Shown piece by piece: positions 44,267-56,219 of a stretch of DNA of 64,000 nucleotides; position 1 is the stretch's first letter, and each line of letters begins with the position of its first letter. Below the pieces are notes generated by a model. The model saw only the letters and a list, made by a program, of their open reading frames with translations, had not been told where the DNA came from and did no database searches. This DNA comes from Glycine soja. Taxonomy: Eukaryota; Streptophyta; Magnoliopsida; Fabales; Fabaceae. The stretch is taken from assembly GCF_004193775.1 (NCBI RefSeq), contig NC_041002.1, positions 13,629,472 to 13,693,471 on the forward strand. Direction: 5' to 3'. Both the position numbers and the translations under genes were made by a program.

Positions 44267-46154
44267 AGGATCTTCATCTAGGTGATGTTCTTTTGCTTCC
44301 TCTATCTTTTTGTTCGGTGAATTCTCTTTAATTCCTAGTTCTTCATCTTATTCTCCATGTATATCCTCCATTGTCTTGTGGTTTAGTGCTGTTTAGAGTA
44401 GATTAAGAAAAATAAACCGATTAAATCTTAGATCTACACTTGTTCTTGCATTTCTATGGTAGATCTACTCTTGAATCATGTTTTTGTGTTGATTTTAGGT
44501 TCTATCATTTTTCATTCATAATATTCTTGTGCTGAACCTTAGATCTAAATTTTATTCCAAAATATTGATTAGAAAAAAAACACAAAAATCTAAGTGTAAA
44601 TCACTTAATCCATGTTGTCTTAGAGTAATGTTTAGTCATAGTAATTGTCACATTATGTTCTAAGTTTGTGTTGAATTTTTATTTTTGTTGATTGAATTCT
44701 AGATACATTTGTTCATGTATTCTTGTCATTCTTAGCCTATCTTTTGAATTTTGAGTCTAATTCATGCATGTTATTTAGTTCATAACATGTTCTAAATCAA
44801 TTCCTAGGAGTAGTCTTGTTGTTGAACTCTTTTTCTTTTTGTTTTCTAAGTTTCCTACATGATGCCTATGATGAAGTTGAGTTGTGGTGCTGATTTGTGG
44901 CTGGATTTGTGAATCAAAATAAGTCTTAAGCTCTCTTGAATTGTGTTATTCAAGATAATTGAGCATAAGCAAACACAAATTGTAACTATCCAAGCCTTAA
45001 GCAACATAAACACTACTCTTGATTTCTAGTTTGAAATCGCTGGTGTTGGCAGCTTGAACATACGAACTTGTATAAACTACTTGGAATTGGTAACTACGTG
45101 TTTTAAGCTGAAAGTTTTACTGAATTTTATAGACATCGGGACCAAAATTATGAAAAAAGAACCAATCGATTTGGATTAAAGGAAAAAATAAGAAAAATCA
45201 CACAAGTTGGCAGAAAAATCAGTGTCCGGGAAAAGAAAAAAAAGTGAAAGGGAAGTGTGCTTTTTGTTTTGGCTCAAAATTTGTTCTATAATTGGTGACT
45301 ATTTTATAACAATCCTAGTTCTGAAATTCAATTGAAAATTACTGTGAAAACAAGTGCCAAAACTAGAGGTTTCTTGAGTTTTTTTTTTTTTTTGTTTTTC
45401 TACTCTACTCTAGATCCATTCTAGGTTTCTCTTTGAGTCCTAGCTTGCTTTTGTGTGCTTTTCATTGCTTTAATTTTTGAATAATCCTTGAAAATTTGTC
45501 TTGTTAAAACTCTATTGGTTTAGCTTTCATTTCATTTTCTTTTGGTCTTTGGTTATTGCTTGTCTCTTTGTTTCCTTGCTTGTGAGTTGCCATATAGGGA
45601 ATTGGAAAGGAGGGTTGGTGCCATACCTTGAAGAATTTGAGTCAAGAAGCAAGGGGCAACCACCTTAAGAGCTATTGGACTAAGAAGAACTCCAAATTGA
45701 GTGAAACACCAAAGAGAGAATAGCCACCACAATTAAGGACTTTTTTTTTTGTAATTTTGTAATTGGCAATTTGCTTTGCTTTCAAATTTTGTAACAAAAA
45801 GGCCTTTCATTGGAAGTAAGTTGGGAGCCTCCAATAGGTCACCCTACTTCCATTTGTGTGTAATAATTTTAGGCAATTTTCCCTTAGGATAGTGAGTGTT
45901 TTGTTGGGAACCTTAAATGAGGTTATCCAAACACTCTTAGGATTCGCCTAGTTTGCATTTCTTGCTTACTTTCATAGCTTATTTCCTTTACTCTCCATTG
46001 TCAAACCACCTAGGTAGCTTGCCTTTTACCAATTAGTTTTTACCTTATCTTTCACACCTCTTTTAGTGTTTATTTTGGCTAGTTTCAATCATAGTTTCTT
46101 TTACCTTTTATTTTCAAACCCCCAACAAGAAAGAACCATAACTTAGGAACCAAC
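44267..46154 (+). other. CRM-plus 5' leader
   Basis: About 1.9 kb, AT-rich, no credible ORF. Partly matches the CRM-old leader (reverse strand of 55030-58057), for example the block around 45780-45920. Confidence 0.65.
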
Positions 46155-48619
46155 ATGAGTCTTCATTCTTCATCTAGTGTTAATGGTGAGGGTTCTACTC
46201 TTAAGGACCCCTTGTATAAGATATTAGATGAGATGAGATCCCTTAAGTTATGGAAAGAAAAACAAGAGAGAAAAGAAAAAGGTAAAAAAAGAGTGGAAGA
46301 AATAAGTCAAGATGAAAGAGAGAAAATAAGAGAGGAAGAAAGAAGAAAAATAATGAAAGAAATGAAAAGAGAAAAACATGCCTCCTATAGTAGTCATGAC
46401 TCTTGCAAGAGTTTAAGTGAAGAACTTAGCGACTATTATAGAGGGGGCCATAGTTCACATACTAAACATCATTCCCAAAGAAGAGAAAAGGATAGAAGGC
46501 CTCAAGAGGTTAACATTAGCCTCCCATATTTCCATGGAAAAGATAATGTTGAGGCCTACCTAGATTTGGAAATGAAGGTTGAACAACTCTTTGCTTGCCA
46601 TCATATTAGTGAAGAGAGAAAAGTTCCATTGGCTACCCTTAGCTTTCAAGGGTACTCCCTCTATTGGTGGACTTCCCTTGTTAGGGAATGAAGGATTCAT
46701 GGGGATCCTCCAGTAGAGTATTGGAATGATCTTAAGAGTGCCCTTAGGAAGAGGCATATTCCCTCCTACTATGAAAGGGAGCTTATGGACAAGCTCCAAA
46801 GGCTTATAAAAGGGAGTATGAATGTTGAAGAATATAGACAACAAATGGAACTACTCCTTTTAAGAGCTAGACTTAGGGAGGAGTAAAGAACAAGCATAGC
46901 TAGGTTCCTTAGTGGGCTTAATATGGAAGTGAGGGACAAGGTTGAACTCCTTCCATATAGGGACCTAGATGAGCTAGTCCATCTTTGTATAAGAGTGGAG
47001 CAACAACTTAAAAGAAAGCCTTCTTCAAAATCTTATGGCTCTCACTCTTATCCAAGGAAGGACCAAGCCCATGGAATTTTAGGGGTTGCACCTTCAAAAC
47101 CGAAGGAAGATAAGGGTAAGACCATAGAGAAATACACTCCTAAGACTAGTTCCCAAGAAAGGACTAGCAACATTAAATGCTTCAAATGTCTTGGGAGAGG
47201 TCACACTGCCTCTCAATGCCCCACAAAGAAAACCATGATCATGAGGGTTCAAGACATTTATAGTGGTCAAGAGGAGACTACTTCTTTCCCTTCCTTTAGT
47301 GGAAGTGAAGATGAAGTAAGGGGTGAAGAGTCTAGTGAGGAAGTCAACCCCCAAGAAGAAGGTGACCTCTTAATGGTTAGAAGGCTCCTTGGAGGTCAAT
47401 CTTGTGATCTATCTCAATCCCAAAGAGAGAACATCTTTCATACAAGATGCAGAATTTTAGATAAAACTTGTTCTCTCATTGTGGATAGTGGATCTTGTTG
47501 CAATTGTTATAGCACAAGATTAGTTTCCAAGTTGAACCTCACTATCATTCCCCACCCAAAACCTTATAAACTTCAATGGCTCAATGAGCAAGGGGAAATG
47601 ATAGTTAACCAACAAGTGAAGGTACCTATCTCCACTGGGACATATAAGGATGAAGTTAATTATGATATAGTTCCCATGGAGGCAGGACATATTCTTTTAG
47701 GAAGGCCGTGGCAATTTGATAGGAAGATAATTTACAATGGCCTAACTAATGAGATTACCCTCATCCATCTTGGCACTAAATTTGTGTTGCATCCTCAAAC
47801 ACCTTCACAGGTGGCCAAAGATCAACTAACTATGAAAGATAAGAGGGATGAGGAAGAAAAACTAGAAAAACAAAAGAAAAAGAAGGATAGTAAGGCCTTG
47901 TCTTCAAAGGCCAAGGGGAAGGAAAAAGAGGAAAATGATTCCTCCAAAAAGATTGTTAAGAAGGAAAATCATTTTGCAACAAAAGGTGATATTAAAAGAG
48001 CACTCCTTCTTAAAGAATCTTTCTACCTTCTCCTATCAAGGGAAACTTCCCTTAGCATTGCCACAATTCCTGCATTTGAGACCTTACCCGCAAAGGTCCA
48101 AGAACTCTTACATGAATTTGGTGATATATTTCCCAAAGAGATACCCCCTGGGTTACCTCCTTTAAGGGGAATAGAACACCAAATAGATTTAGTCCCAGGA
48201 GCAAGCCTTCCTAATAGGCCAGCCTATAGGACTAACCCTCAGGAGACTAAGGAGATAGAGTCTCAGGTTAAAGAATTGTTGGAGAAGGGCTGGGTCCATG
48301 AGAGCCTAAGCCCATGTGCTGTGCCGGTGTTGTTGGTGCCCAAAAAGGATGGTACATGGAGAATGTGTACAGATTGTAGGGCCATCAACAACATTACTGT
48401 AAAGTATAGGCACCCCATTCCTAGACTTGATGATTTGCTTGATAAGTTGCATGGTGCCAATATCTTTTCAAAAATTGACCTTAAAAGTGGGTATCACCAA
48501 ATTAGGATGAAAAAGGGTGATGAGTGGAAAACCACTTTCAAGACCAAGTTTGGTTTGTATGAATGGTTAGTGATGCCTTTTGGGCTCACTAATGCACCAA
48601 GCACCTTTATGAGACTTAT
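46155..48619 (+). pseudogene. CRM-plus gag, protease and N-terminal RT
   Basis: The frame starts MSLHSSSSVNGEG, with stops TGA at 46689-46691 and TAA at 46884-46886 in one frame that then runs open to the solo LTR. Gag has a highly charged Lys/Glu N-terminus, a capsid-like region (NISLPYFHGKDNVEAYLD, YSLYWWTSL), and a CCHC zinc knuckle [14 protein letters not shown] near 47183. The protease has [11 protein letters not shown] near 47480. RT begins about 48120 with [18 protein letters not shown] and [15 protein letters not shown], and is cut after the conserved NAPSTFMRL by the insertion at 48620. Confidence 0.9.
48615..48619. repeat. Target-site duplication CTTAT of solo LTR
   Basis: CTTAT is repeated exactly at 49701-49705. 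Confidence 0.93.
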
Positions 48620-49700
48620 TGATCGAGGTCGTACCCGAATCAAATAAACATTAAAATGCAGTAACTAGGAAGTGATCCTAGGTCGTTTCCCTACAAGCAA
48701 TGATACACCAAATGTTCATAACAAATAGTAGGAAAAATAGTAACGAATGGGGGGGGATTGTTTGCTTTTGTAAATTAAACAACGAATAGATGTGAATTAG
48801 AAAATATTAGAATTAAAACACGTTGTTTCCCCTTGATTCACAAGCAAGTCTCTTATCCTAGGTTACGAGATTTTATCCTTATTCAGTTCAACCACTTAAT
48901 CCAACCCTAAATTAAATTACTAAGCAAAATTTAACATAAGGCATTCATTATGTGATTAAGCAACACATACACCAATTACTCATAAATGATCATTAAGCAT
49001 GAACGTAAATTAAGCATAGAGACAATTAATCAAGCACTAAGAATGCATGAATTAATAGCAACAAATGCAGAGTAATTAGTGAAGAGGAAAAACTAAACAT
49101 AATTTAACAGTAATAATAAAACCTCAAAGAGAACTGTGCTTGATCCTCAAGAGAAAACAACGCTGGGGACTTAGCCTTCCATTAATCAATAGAGAATGAA
49201 ATTATAGATTGAAGAACGAAATTTTATTGCTAAAACCAAAAGTCAGAACTGGAATTGCAAAAACGAAAAAAAAGGAGAAAGAGAAGAGAGGGGCCTAAAC
49301 TAGAACCTTGGTGTTGTTATATAGTTTTCCAGCCCCAAAGCTTACAAATCTATTTTAAATCCAAGCCCATAAATAAAATAAAATCAAATCTAGATAAGAT
49401 AAGATAAGATCTAGATGAATTAATATCTAGATGAGATCAAATCTAAATAATATCTAGATAACATAAAGTCTAGATAAGATAAAATTTTGTAGAATAAAAT
49501 AGTCTGCCCTCTTCAAGTCCAAGCCTAATTCTGGATTCAAGCCCAATGCTTCATTAATTCCTGAAATTATATTAAAAACATCAAATTAGCTGAATGGACC
49601 CAAATAATAAAACTGCCTAATTAATTTGACAATTAAGATTATTTAGTACTTAAAATGGTGCAAAAAGGGTTAAGAAATAGGAGAAAATAATGGCACATCA
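48620..49700 (-). repeat. Solo LTR of the Diaspora-like family, inside CRM-plus RT
   Basis: 1,081 bp with the same ends as the Diaspora-like LTR (TGATCGAGG...GGCACATCA) but diverged inside, including GATAAGATCTAGAT repeats near 49390-49480. A perfect 5-bp TSD and no internal region indicate LTR-LTR recombination. Confidence 0.93.
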
Positions 49701-49703
49701 CTT

Positions 49704-50104
49704 ATGTATCATGTCTTAAGGGATTTCATAGGTAGATTTGTAGTTGTTTATTTTGATGATATTTTAGTGTACAGTTGGAGCCTTGATGATCACTTAGGAC
49801 ATCTCAGGCAAGTTCTTTCAGTCCTTAGGAAAAACACCCTCTATGCAAATATAGAGAAGTGTACCTTTTGTGTAGATAATATAGTTTTCTTACGTTTTGT
49901 AGTTGGTAGAAATGGGGTCCAAGTGGACCCTAAGAAAATCAACGCCATCCAAGAATGGCGCACCCCAAAAGTGTTGGAGATATTAGGAGCTTCCATGGGT
50001 TAGCAAGCTTCTATAGAAGGTTCGTTCCTAATTTCTCTACAATTGCATCACCTCTCAATGAGCTAGTGAAGAAGAATGTGGCATTTACCTGGGGTGAAAA
50101 ATAA
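49704..50104 (+). pseudogene. CRM-plus C-terminal RT
   Basis: Resumes RT directly after the solo LTR: FIGRFVVVYFDDILVYS holds the catalytic Asp pair near 49750. A frameshift near 49975 and a TAA at 50102-50104 break it. The thumb motif (FYRRFVPNFS) is in the shifted frame. Confidence 0.85.
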
Positions 50105-50512
50105 GAGCAAGCCTTTGCTTTGCTCAAAGAAAAGCTTACTAAGGCACTTGTTCTAGCTCTTCCTGACTTTTCTAAAACTTTTGAGCTAGAATGTGATGCC
50201 TCTGGAGTGGGAGTTGGAGCTGTATTGTTACAAGGTGGGCATCCTATTGCTTATTTTAGTGAAAAACTTCATAGTGCCACCCTCAACTACCCCACCTATG
50301 ATAAAGAGCTTTATGCCTTAATAAGAGCCCTCCAAACTTGGGAACATTACCTTGTTTCCAAGGAATTTGTCATTCATAGTGATCATCAATCACTTAAGTA
50401 CATTAGAGGGCAAAGCAAGTTAAACAAGAGGCATGCAAAAATGGGTAGAGTACCTAGAGCAATTTCCATATGTTATCAAATACAAAAAGGGAACAACAAA
50501 TGTGGTAGCTGA
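50105..50512 (+). pseudogene. CRM-plus RNase H
   Basis: [33 protein letters not shown] and [10 protein letters not shown] identify the domain. The frame shifts near 50430 into that of the integrase. Confidence 0.85.
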
Positions 50513-51470
50513 TGCCCTCTTTAGGAGACACACATTGTTTTGCTCCTTAGGAGCCCAAATTTTAGGATTTGATAATATTAGGGATTTGTATGCTTTAGAT
50601 GAACATTTCTCTCCCATTTACGAGAGTTATGGGAAAAAGGCCCAAGACGGATTCTATTTGGCTGAGGGGTATTTGTTCAAAGAGGGAAAGCTTTGCATAC
50701 CCCAAGGATCCATTAGGAAATTACTTGTGAAAGATAGCCACGAGGGTGGGCTCATGGGCCACTTTGGGATAGACAAGACCCTTGTCTTACTCAAAGAAAA
50801 GTTTTATTGGCCCCATATAAAGAAAGATGTCCATAAGCATTGCACTAGGTGTGTGGCTTGTTTACAAGCCAAGTCTAAGGTGATGCCTCATGGGCTATAC
50901 ACACCCTTACCCATCCCTTCTACAGCTTGGGTAGACATTAGTATGGACTTTGTCCTTGGGCTTCCTAGAACCCAAAGAGGTGTAGACTCTATCTATGTGG
51001 TGGTGGATAGGTTTAGCAAGATGGCACACTTTATACCATGCCACAAGGTGGATGATGCTTCCCACATCTCAAAACTCTTTTTCAGGGAAGTTATGAGACT
51101 CCATGGTTTGCCTAGGACCATTGTCTCAGATAGAGATGCTAAGTTCCTTAGCCACTTCTGGAAAACCTTATGGGCTAAGCTAGGAACTAAACTTCTTTTC
51201 TCTACCACTTGTCATCCACAAATTGATGGGCAAACAAAGAAAGTGAATAGGTCTTTATCCACCCTTTTAAGGGCTCTTCTGAAAGGCAACCATAAGTCTT
51301 GGGATGAGTATCTTCATCATGTAGAATTTGCCTACAACAAGGGGGTTCGTAGAACCACCAAACAGTTCCCTTTTGAGGTTGTCTATGGGTTCAATCCCAT
51401 AACACCGTTAGACCTCATTCCTCTCCCACTGGACACTTCTTTTATACATAAAGAAGGGGAATCTAGGTAA
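50433..51470 (+). pseudogene. CRM-plus integrase
   Basis: Begins at the end of RNase H ([18 protein letters not shown]). The zinc site has His residues in [10 protein letters not shown] and Cys in CTRCVAC. The core has Asp in SMDFVLGLP and Asp in VSDRDAKF, but the expected Glu after DGQT is Lys (codon 51237-51239), which would abolish catalysis. The frame ends at TAA 51468-51470, while same-frame homology continues downstream. Confidence 0.88.
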
Positions 51471-51959
51471 GAGTTTATAAAGAAGTTGCATGAGAGGGTT
51501 AAGAACCAAATAGAGAACCAAAAAAATGTGTATTCAACTAAAGGCAATAGAGGAAGAAAAGAGCTAGTTCTTAATGAGGGTGACTGAGTTTGGCTCTATC
51601 TTAGGAGGGATAGATTCCCTACTAAAAGGAAATCCAAGCTTAGCCCCAGAGGGGATGGACCTCTTCAGGTTTTGGAGAGGATCAATAACAATGCCTATAG
51701 GTTGGACCTCCCAGAAGAGTATAGAGTCAACATCACTTTTAACATTTTTGATTTAATTCCTTTTGCAGGTTGAGCTGATATTGAGGAGGAGGAACTAACA
51801 TATTTAAGGTCAAATCCTCTTCAAGGGGAAGGGGATGATGCAATCCTCCCTAGGAAGGGACCGGCCACAAGATCTATGAGCAAGAGGCTCCAAGAGGATT
51901 GGGCTAGAGCTGCTGAAGAAGGCCCTAGGGTTCTCATGAACCTCAGGATAGATTTTTGA
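51471..51959 (+). pseudogene. CRM-plus pol C-terminus extending into the 3' LTR
   Basis: Same frame as integrase, with stops at 51468, 51585 and 51771, continuing across the PPT and into the LTR to TGA at 51957-51959. Residues such as [15 protein letters not shown] precede the LTR; the LTR-encoded part includes RSMSKRLQEDWARAAEEG. CRM elements are known to encode the pol end in the 3' LTR, with a targeting-related motif there in some groups (family knowledge; not demonstrated here). Confidence 0.65.
51823..51835 (+). promoter_or_regulatory. CRM-plus polypurine tract
   Basis: AAGGGGAAGGGGA immediately before the 3' LTR. Confidence 0.8.
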
Positions 51960-52816
51960 GCCCATGGGCCAAGGTTAGGTCCAATTATCTTTGTACATAT
52001 TATACTAGGATGTCATTATATTTGATCCTTGTATTTAGGGCTCCATAATGTAGGTAGGATACCCTAGAAATATAGGATTTTTCAGCCCTTGTATTTTAGG
52101 GCACCTAGACTAGTTTTTGTATTAGGGGTAGTTTTGTAATTTCACATGCACTAAGTGAATATTTGATGTGTGTGTTGGGAAATAAAATTTAATTGAATTG
52201 GTAGAATCCCAATCCAATTAAATTTTAGAGGGGGGGGGGGGTGAGCATTTGCTTACTACACCTTATTGCCACATCATATAGTCACACTTTGTGCATGTCC
52301 TTCATGGTTTACATGCCTCATGACACCTAAGCACACTTAGTGGAGAATCTTGGAATTGATCTTGGATTAGTGGGCTGAACCATAACTAAAATTCACTAAT
52401 CATAATTAGTGAAATTTTGGCTCCACAAATTCAATTTCAAATTCAAGTGAAATTTGAATTGAAATTCAAATTTCCCTCCAATTTTGTGTGACACTTAGGC
52501 TATAAGTAGAGGTCATGTGTGTGCATTTTTTTCAAATTTGATCATTTGAATACTAAACTTTAGATTTCAGAGCTCTTTTAGAGCACAAAATTTCGTGCTC
52601 TTCTCTTCCTCCCCCTTCATTCATCTCCTTCTTCCTCCAAGCTCTTATCCATGGCCTCCTATGGTGGTGAGCTTCTCCTAGACTCATCTTCTCCTTGAAG
52701 TGGCGTCTCCACTCTCTCTTCCTTCTTCATTCCGCTGCCATTCATCTTCTAAGAAGCAAAGGAATCCATTGATGAAGAAGATCCTAGGCCAACAAGTTCC
52801 AATGGAGCTTACATCA
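51836..52816 (+). repeat. CRM-plus 3' LTR
   Basis: 981 bp. Longer than the 5' LTR by a block that encodes the end of pol. The G-run near 52230 varies between copies. Confidence 0.93.
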
Positions 52817-53345
52817 GAAGCTTCCTTGAGAAGCTTCCTTGAGAAACTTCCTTGAGAAACTTCCCTGAGAAGCTAGAGCCTAGCTACACAACCCTCTAAT
52901 AACTAAGCTCACCTCCTTGAGAAGCTTCCTTAAGAAACTTCCTTGAGAAGATTCCTAGAGAAGCTAGAGCTTAGCTACACATACCCCTCCAATAGCTAAG
53001 CTCACCTCCTTGAGATGAGAAGCTAGAACTTAGCTACACTCCCCCCTATAATAGCTAAGCTCACCCCTTATGCCAAAATACAAAAAACTCCCTGCTGAAA
53101 AGACTACTTAAAATATCTTGAAATACAAGGATAAAACCCTATACTATTAGAATGGTCAAAATACAAGGCCCAAAAGAAAGAAAAAACGATTCTAATATTT
53201 ACATAGAAGAGTGGACCCAACCTTGACCCATAGGCTTAGAAATCTACCCTCAGGTTCATGAGAACCCTAGGGCCTTCTTTAGCAGCTCTAGCCTAATCCT
53301 CTTGGAGTCTTTTATCCAATATCCTTGGGGGGTAAGATTGCATCA
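52817..53345 (-). repeat. CRM-old 3' LTR, remnant 2
   Basis: Matches the CRM-old 5' LTR from about 58476 to 58999. It contains tandem CTTCCTTGAGAA-type repeats at 52817-52880 and about three copies of an about 80-base unit with AGCTAGAGCTTAGCTACAC. Ends GATTGCATCA next to a purine-rich tract (minus) at 53346-53361. Confidence 0.85.
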
Positions 53346-53497
53346 TCTCGTCCCCCTTGGAAAGGATTTGACCTCAAATCCTAAGGTTCTTGATACTCTG
53401 GGCTCCTTCTATCGACACATGTAAAAAGAATAAAAACCTATATATTAGTAGTGTTGGGTATGTTAGAGTAGGGTAAGGTCTGAAAACCCTTTTCCTC

Positions 53498-53872
53498 CTA
53501 GGCATCTTCCCATGAGGAAACATGGTTCCTCACCAACTCAATGAGTGGTGCTACAAGTATAGAAAAATATGGGACAAACCTTTTGTAAAAGTTTGTTAAG
53601 TCATGGCAGCGCCAGATTTCCCTTATACTTGGTGGAATGGGCCAATCAGGAATGACCTTTATTCTCTTAGGGTCCATGAGAACCCCTTGATCACTATTTA
53701 AAAAATTAAGGAAAGTAATGCAATAAAACTTACCTTTTCCTGTATTTTCATATTGATTATTCCTACAAAAAAGTATGACAAACTTTAGGTGTCCCATATG
53801 AGCACCTAGATTTGCATTAAAACCAAAAATAAGAACAAACCTACCTAATGAGTCCCTATGTACACAAATCAT
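53498..53872 (-). pseudogene. CRM-old RT fragment
   Basis: Decayed palm and thumb: the region of the YFDD box reads FVLIFGFNAN, followed by GVLMDPKRIKVIPDW and LTNFYKRFVPYFS. The catalytic Asp pair is lost. Sequence downstream jumps to the 3' LTR. Confidence 0.7.
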
Positions 53873-54199
53873 GAAATGTTGGGTGCATAAGAGATTTTAC
53901 AAAAGGGGTGGAAACACTCAACACATTCATCATATCACTTATTTTAGAGATTTGGTGCCTAATAATACCTATTTTGGGTAGCAACAAAGCACAAAGATTT
54001 AAGCTCTTACGAACCAAACCTTTATCCAACAACTTCTTTACTTGAGGAATAACCTCAAGCCCAAGAGGTGTGGCAGTGCTAACAATTGTCCTTTTACAAA
54101 GGAGAAGATGTGGAGGTTGTCTAAGAGGGGAAGTTTCTTTAATTTTTATCTTTATTGCAAAATGAATTTCCTTCTTAGCTAACCTCTTGGAGGAGACAC

Positions 54200-55019
54200 T
54201 TACCTCCTTAAACTCCTACTTGACCATTAAAGATTGTCCTTCTTCTTGGGGGTAGATTTCTTCACTCGATTCTTCCCTTTTTGCTTCTTCACTTTCACTA
54301 GAGGAAGGTGAAGTAGTATCCTCATCTTGGGTACTATAAATGTCTTGGCCCCTCATAATCATGGTTTTCTTGGTGGGGCATTGAGAATTAATGTGTCCTC
54401 TTCCAAGACATTTAAAGCACTTTATAGAGCTAGTCTTCTCTTGCATACTAGCCTTATGGGATTGCTTTTCTATTGTCTTCCCTTTATCATCTTTGGGCTT
54501 AGAAGGTGCTGCCCCTAAGATGCCTTGACCTTGGTCTTTCTTTGGATATGAGTGAGAGCCATAAGATTTTGAAGTAGACTTCCTTTTAAGTTGTTGCTCT
54601 ACCCTTATTTCACAATCTAAGTAAGCCTCTACATTGTCCTTCCCATGGAAGTATGTGAGGTTAACATTAGCCTCTTGAGGCTTTCTTTCCTTTTCTCTAC
54701 TATGGGAGTGAGGCCTAAGATGTGACCTATGCCTTCCTTCATAATAGTCATGAAGTTCTTCACTTAGGCTCTTGCAAGAGTCATGACTACTATAGGAGGC
54801 ATGTTTTTCTTTTCTTAACTCTTTTAGTATTTTCCTTCTTTCTTCCTCCCTTATTTGTTCCCTCTCATCTTGCTTTATTTCTACCCTCTCTTTTCCTTTT
54901 TCTTTTTTTTCTAGTTTTTATTTCCATAACTTGAGGGAACTCAACTCATATAAGATTCTAGATAGAGGGTCCTTATGACTAGTACTCTCACCGTTAACAC
55001 TAGATGAATGATGACTCAT
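54200..55019 (-). pseudogene. CRM-old gag remnant
   Basis: Starts at the ATG at 55019 on the minus strand (MSHHSSSVNGES), a Lys/Glu-rich N-terminus with an early stop near 54917. It passes HASYSSHDSCKSLSEEL and NVEAYLD, then directly joins the [10 protein letters not shown] region, skipping about 420 bases present in CRM-plus. The zinc knuckle [14 protein letters not shown] is near 54380-54425. Beyond it, only scattered protease/RT-like scraps remain to 53873. Confidence 0.8.
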
Positions 55020-56214
55020 GTTGGTTCCTAAGTTGTGGTTTTTTCTTGTTGGAGGTGTGAAAAAGGTAAAATCTAGGGTTTAAAAGAAATCAAGATAAGC
55101 GTGATAAGCAAGAAGAAAGTATTATGCAATAACAAGATAAACTAGGCTAGACTAGTAAAGAAATTAAGCTATGTAAATAACCAAGAAATTAAAGTGCAAG
55201 AGATGTAAACTAGGCAGATTCGAAGAGTGTTTGGATGACCTCGTTTAAGGTTCCAAAAAAGCACTCATTATCCTAAGGGAAAATTGCCTAAAATTATTAC
55301 ACACAAATGGAAGTAGGGTGACCTATTGGAGGCCCCAACTTACTTCCAATGAAAGGCCTTTTTGTTACAAAATTTGAAAGTAATGAACGTAAACATACAA
55401 GTGTCCAATTACAAATAAATTTCCAATTACAAAAAGGTCCTCAATTTTGGTGGCTATTGTCTCTTTGGTGTTTCACTCAATTTGGAGTGCTTCTTAGTCC
55501 AATATCTCTTAAGGTGGTTGGCCTCTCGCTTCTTGACTAAAATTCTTCAATGGATGGCACTAATCCTCTTTTCCAATTCCCTATATGGAAACTCACAAAC
55601 AAGGAAACAAAAAGACAAGCAATAATCAAAGACTAAAAAATAAAATGAAAGCTAAACCAACAGAGTTTAAGCAAGACAATTTTTCAAGGATTATTTAACA
55701 ATTAAAGCAATGAAAAGGACATAGAAGCAAGCTAGGACTTAAAGAGAAACTTAGAATGGCTCTAGAGTAGAATAAAAAAACTAAAAAAAACTCAACAAAC
55801 CCCTAGTTTTGGCACTTGTTTTCACACTAATTTTCAATTGAAATTTCAAAACTAAGATTGGTATAAAATAGGCACCAATTATAGAATAAATTTTGAGCCA
55901 AACCAACAAGCACACTTCCCTTTCACTTTTTTTTCCTAGATACTGATTTCTTTTGCCAATTTGTGTGATTTTTCGTATTTTCTCATTTTATCCAAATCAC
56001 TTGATTCTTTTTTTTCTAATTTTTTTTTAGATGTCTAGAAACTTCAGTAAAAATTTCAGCTCAAAATTCCTAGTGACCAATTCCCAGTATTTTTTACAAG
56101 TTCATATGTCCAAGCTGCCAGCACCAGCGATTTTAGACTTTGAATTTTTTAAGCTTGGTATACTGATTGCCTTGGGCTTACTTTCAACCTTCCTATATAT
56201 GTTGAACTCACTAG

Positions 56215-56219
56215 GCTTG
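56215..56219. repeat. Target-site duplication GCTTG of solo LTR
   Basis: GCTTG is repeated at 57363-57367. Confidence 0.92.

Larger units (their letters stand above)
43346..52816 (+). mobile_element. CRM-plus: CRM-lineage Ty3/gypsy retrotransposon
   Basis: LTRs at 43346-44252 and 51836-52816 (TGATGCAATCC...CTTACATCA), initiator-Met PBS at 44255, purine tract at 51823-51835 and a near-perfect TSD. The RT phrase [22 protein letters not shown], the YFDD box and the pol frame running into the 3' LTR are typical of CRM (family knowledge). It is broken by in-frame stops and frameshifts and by a solo LTR at 48620-49700. The integrase catalytic Glu is replaced by Lys. Confidence 0.88.
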
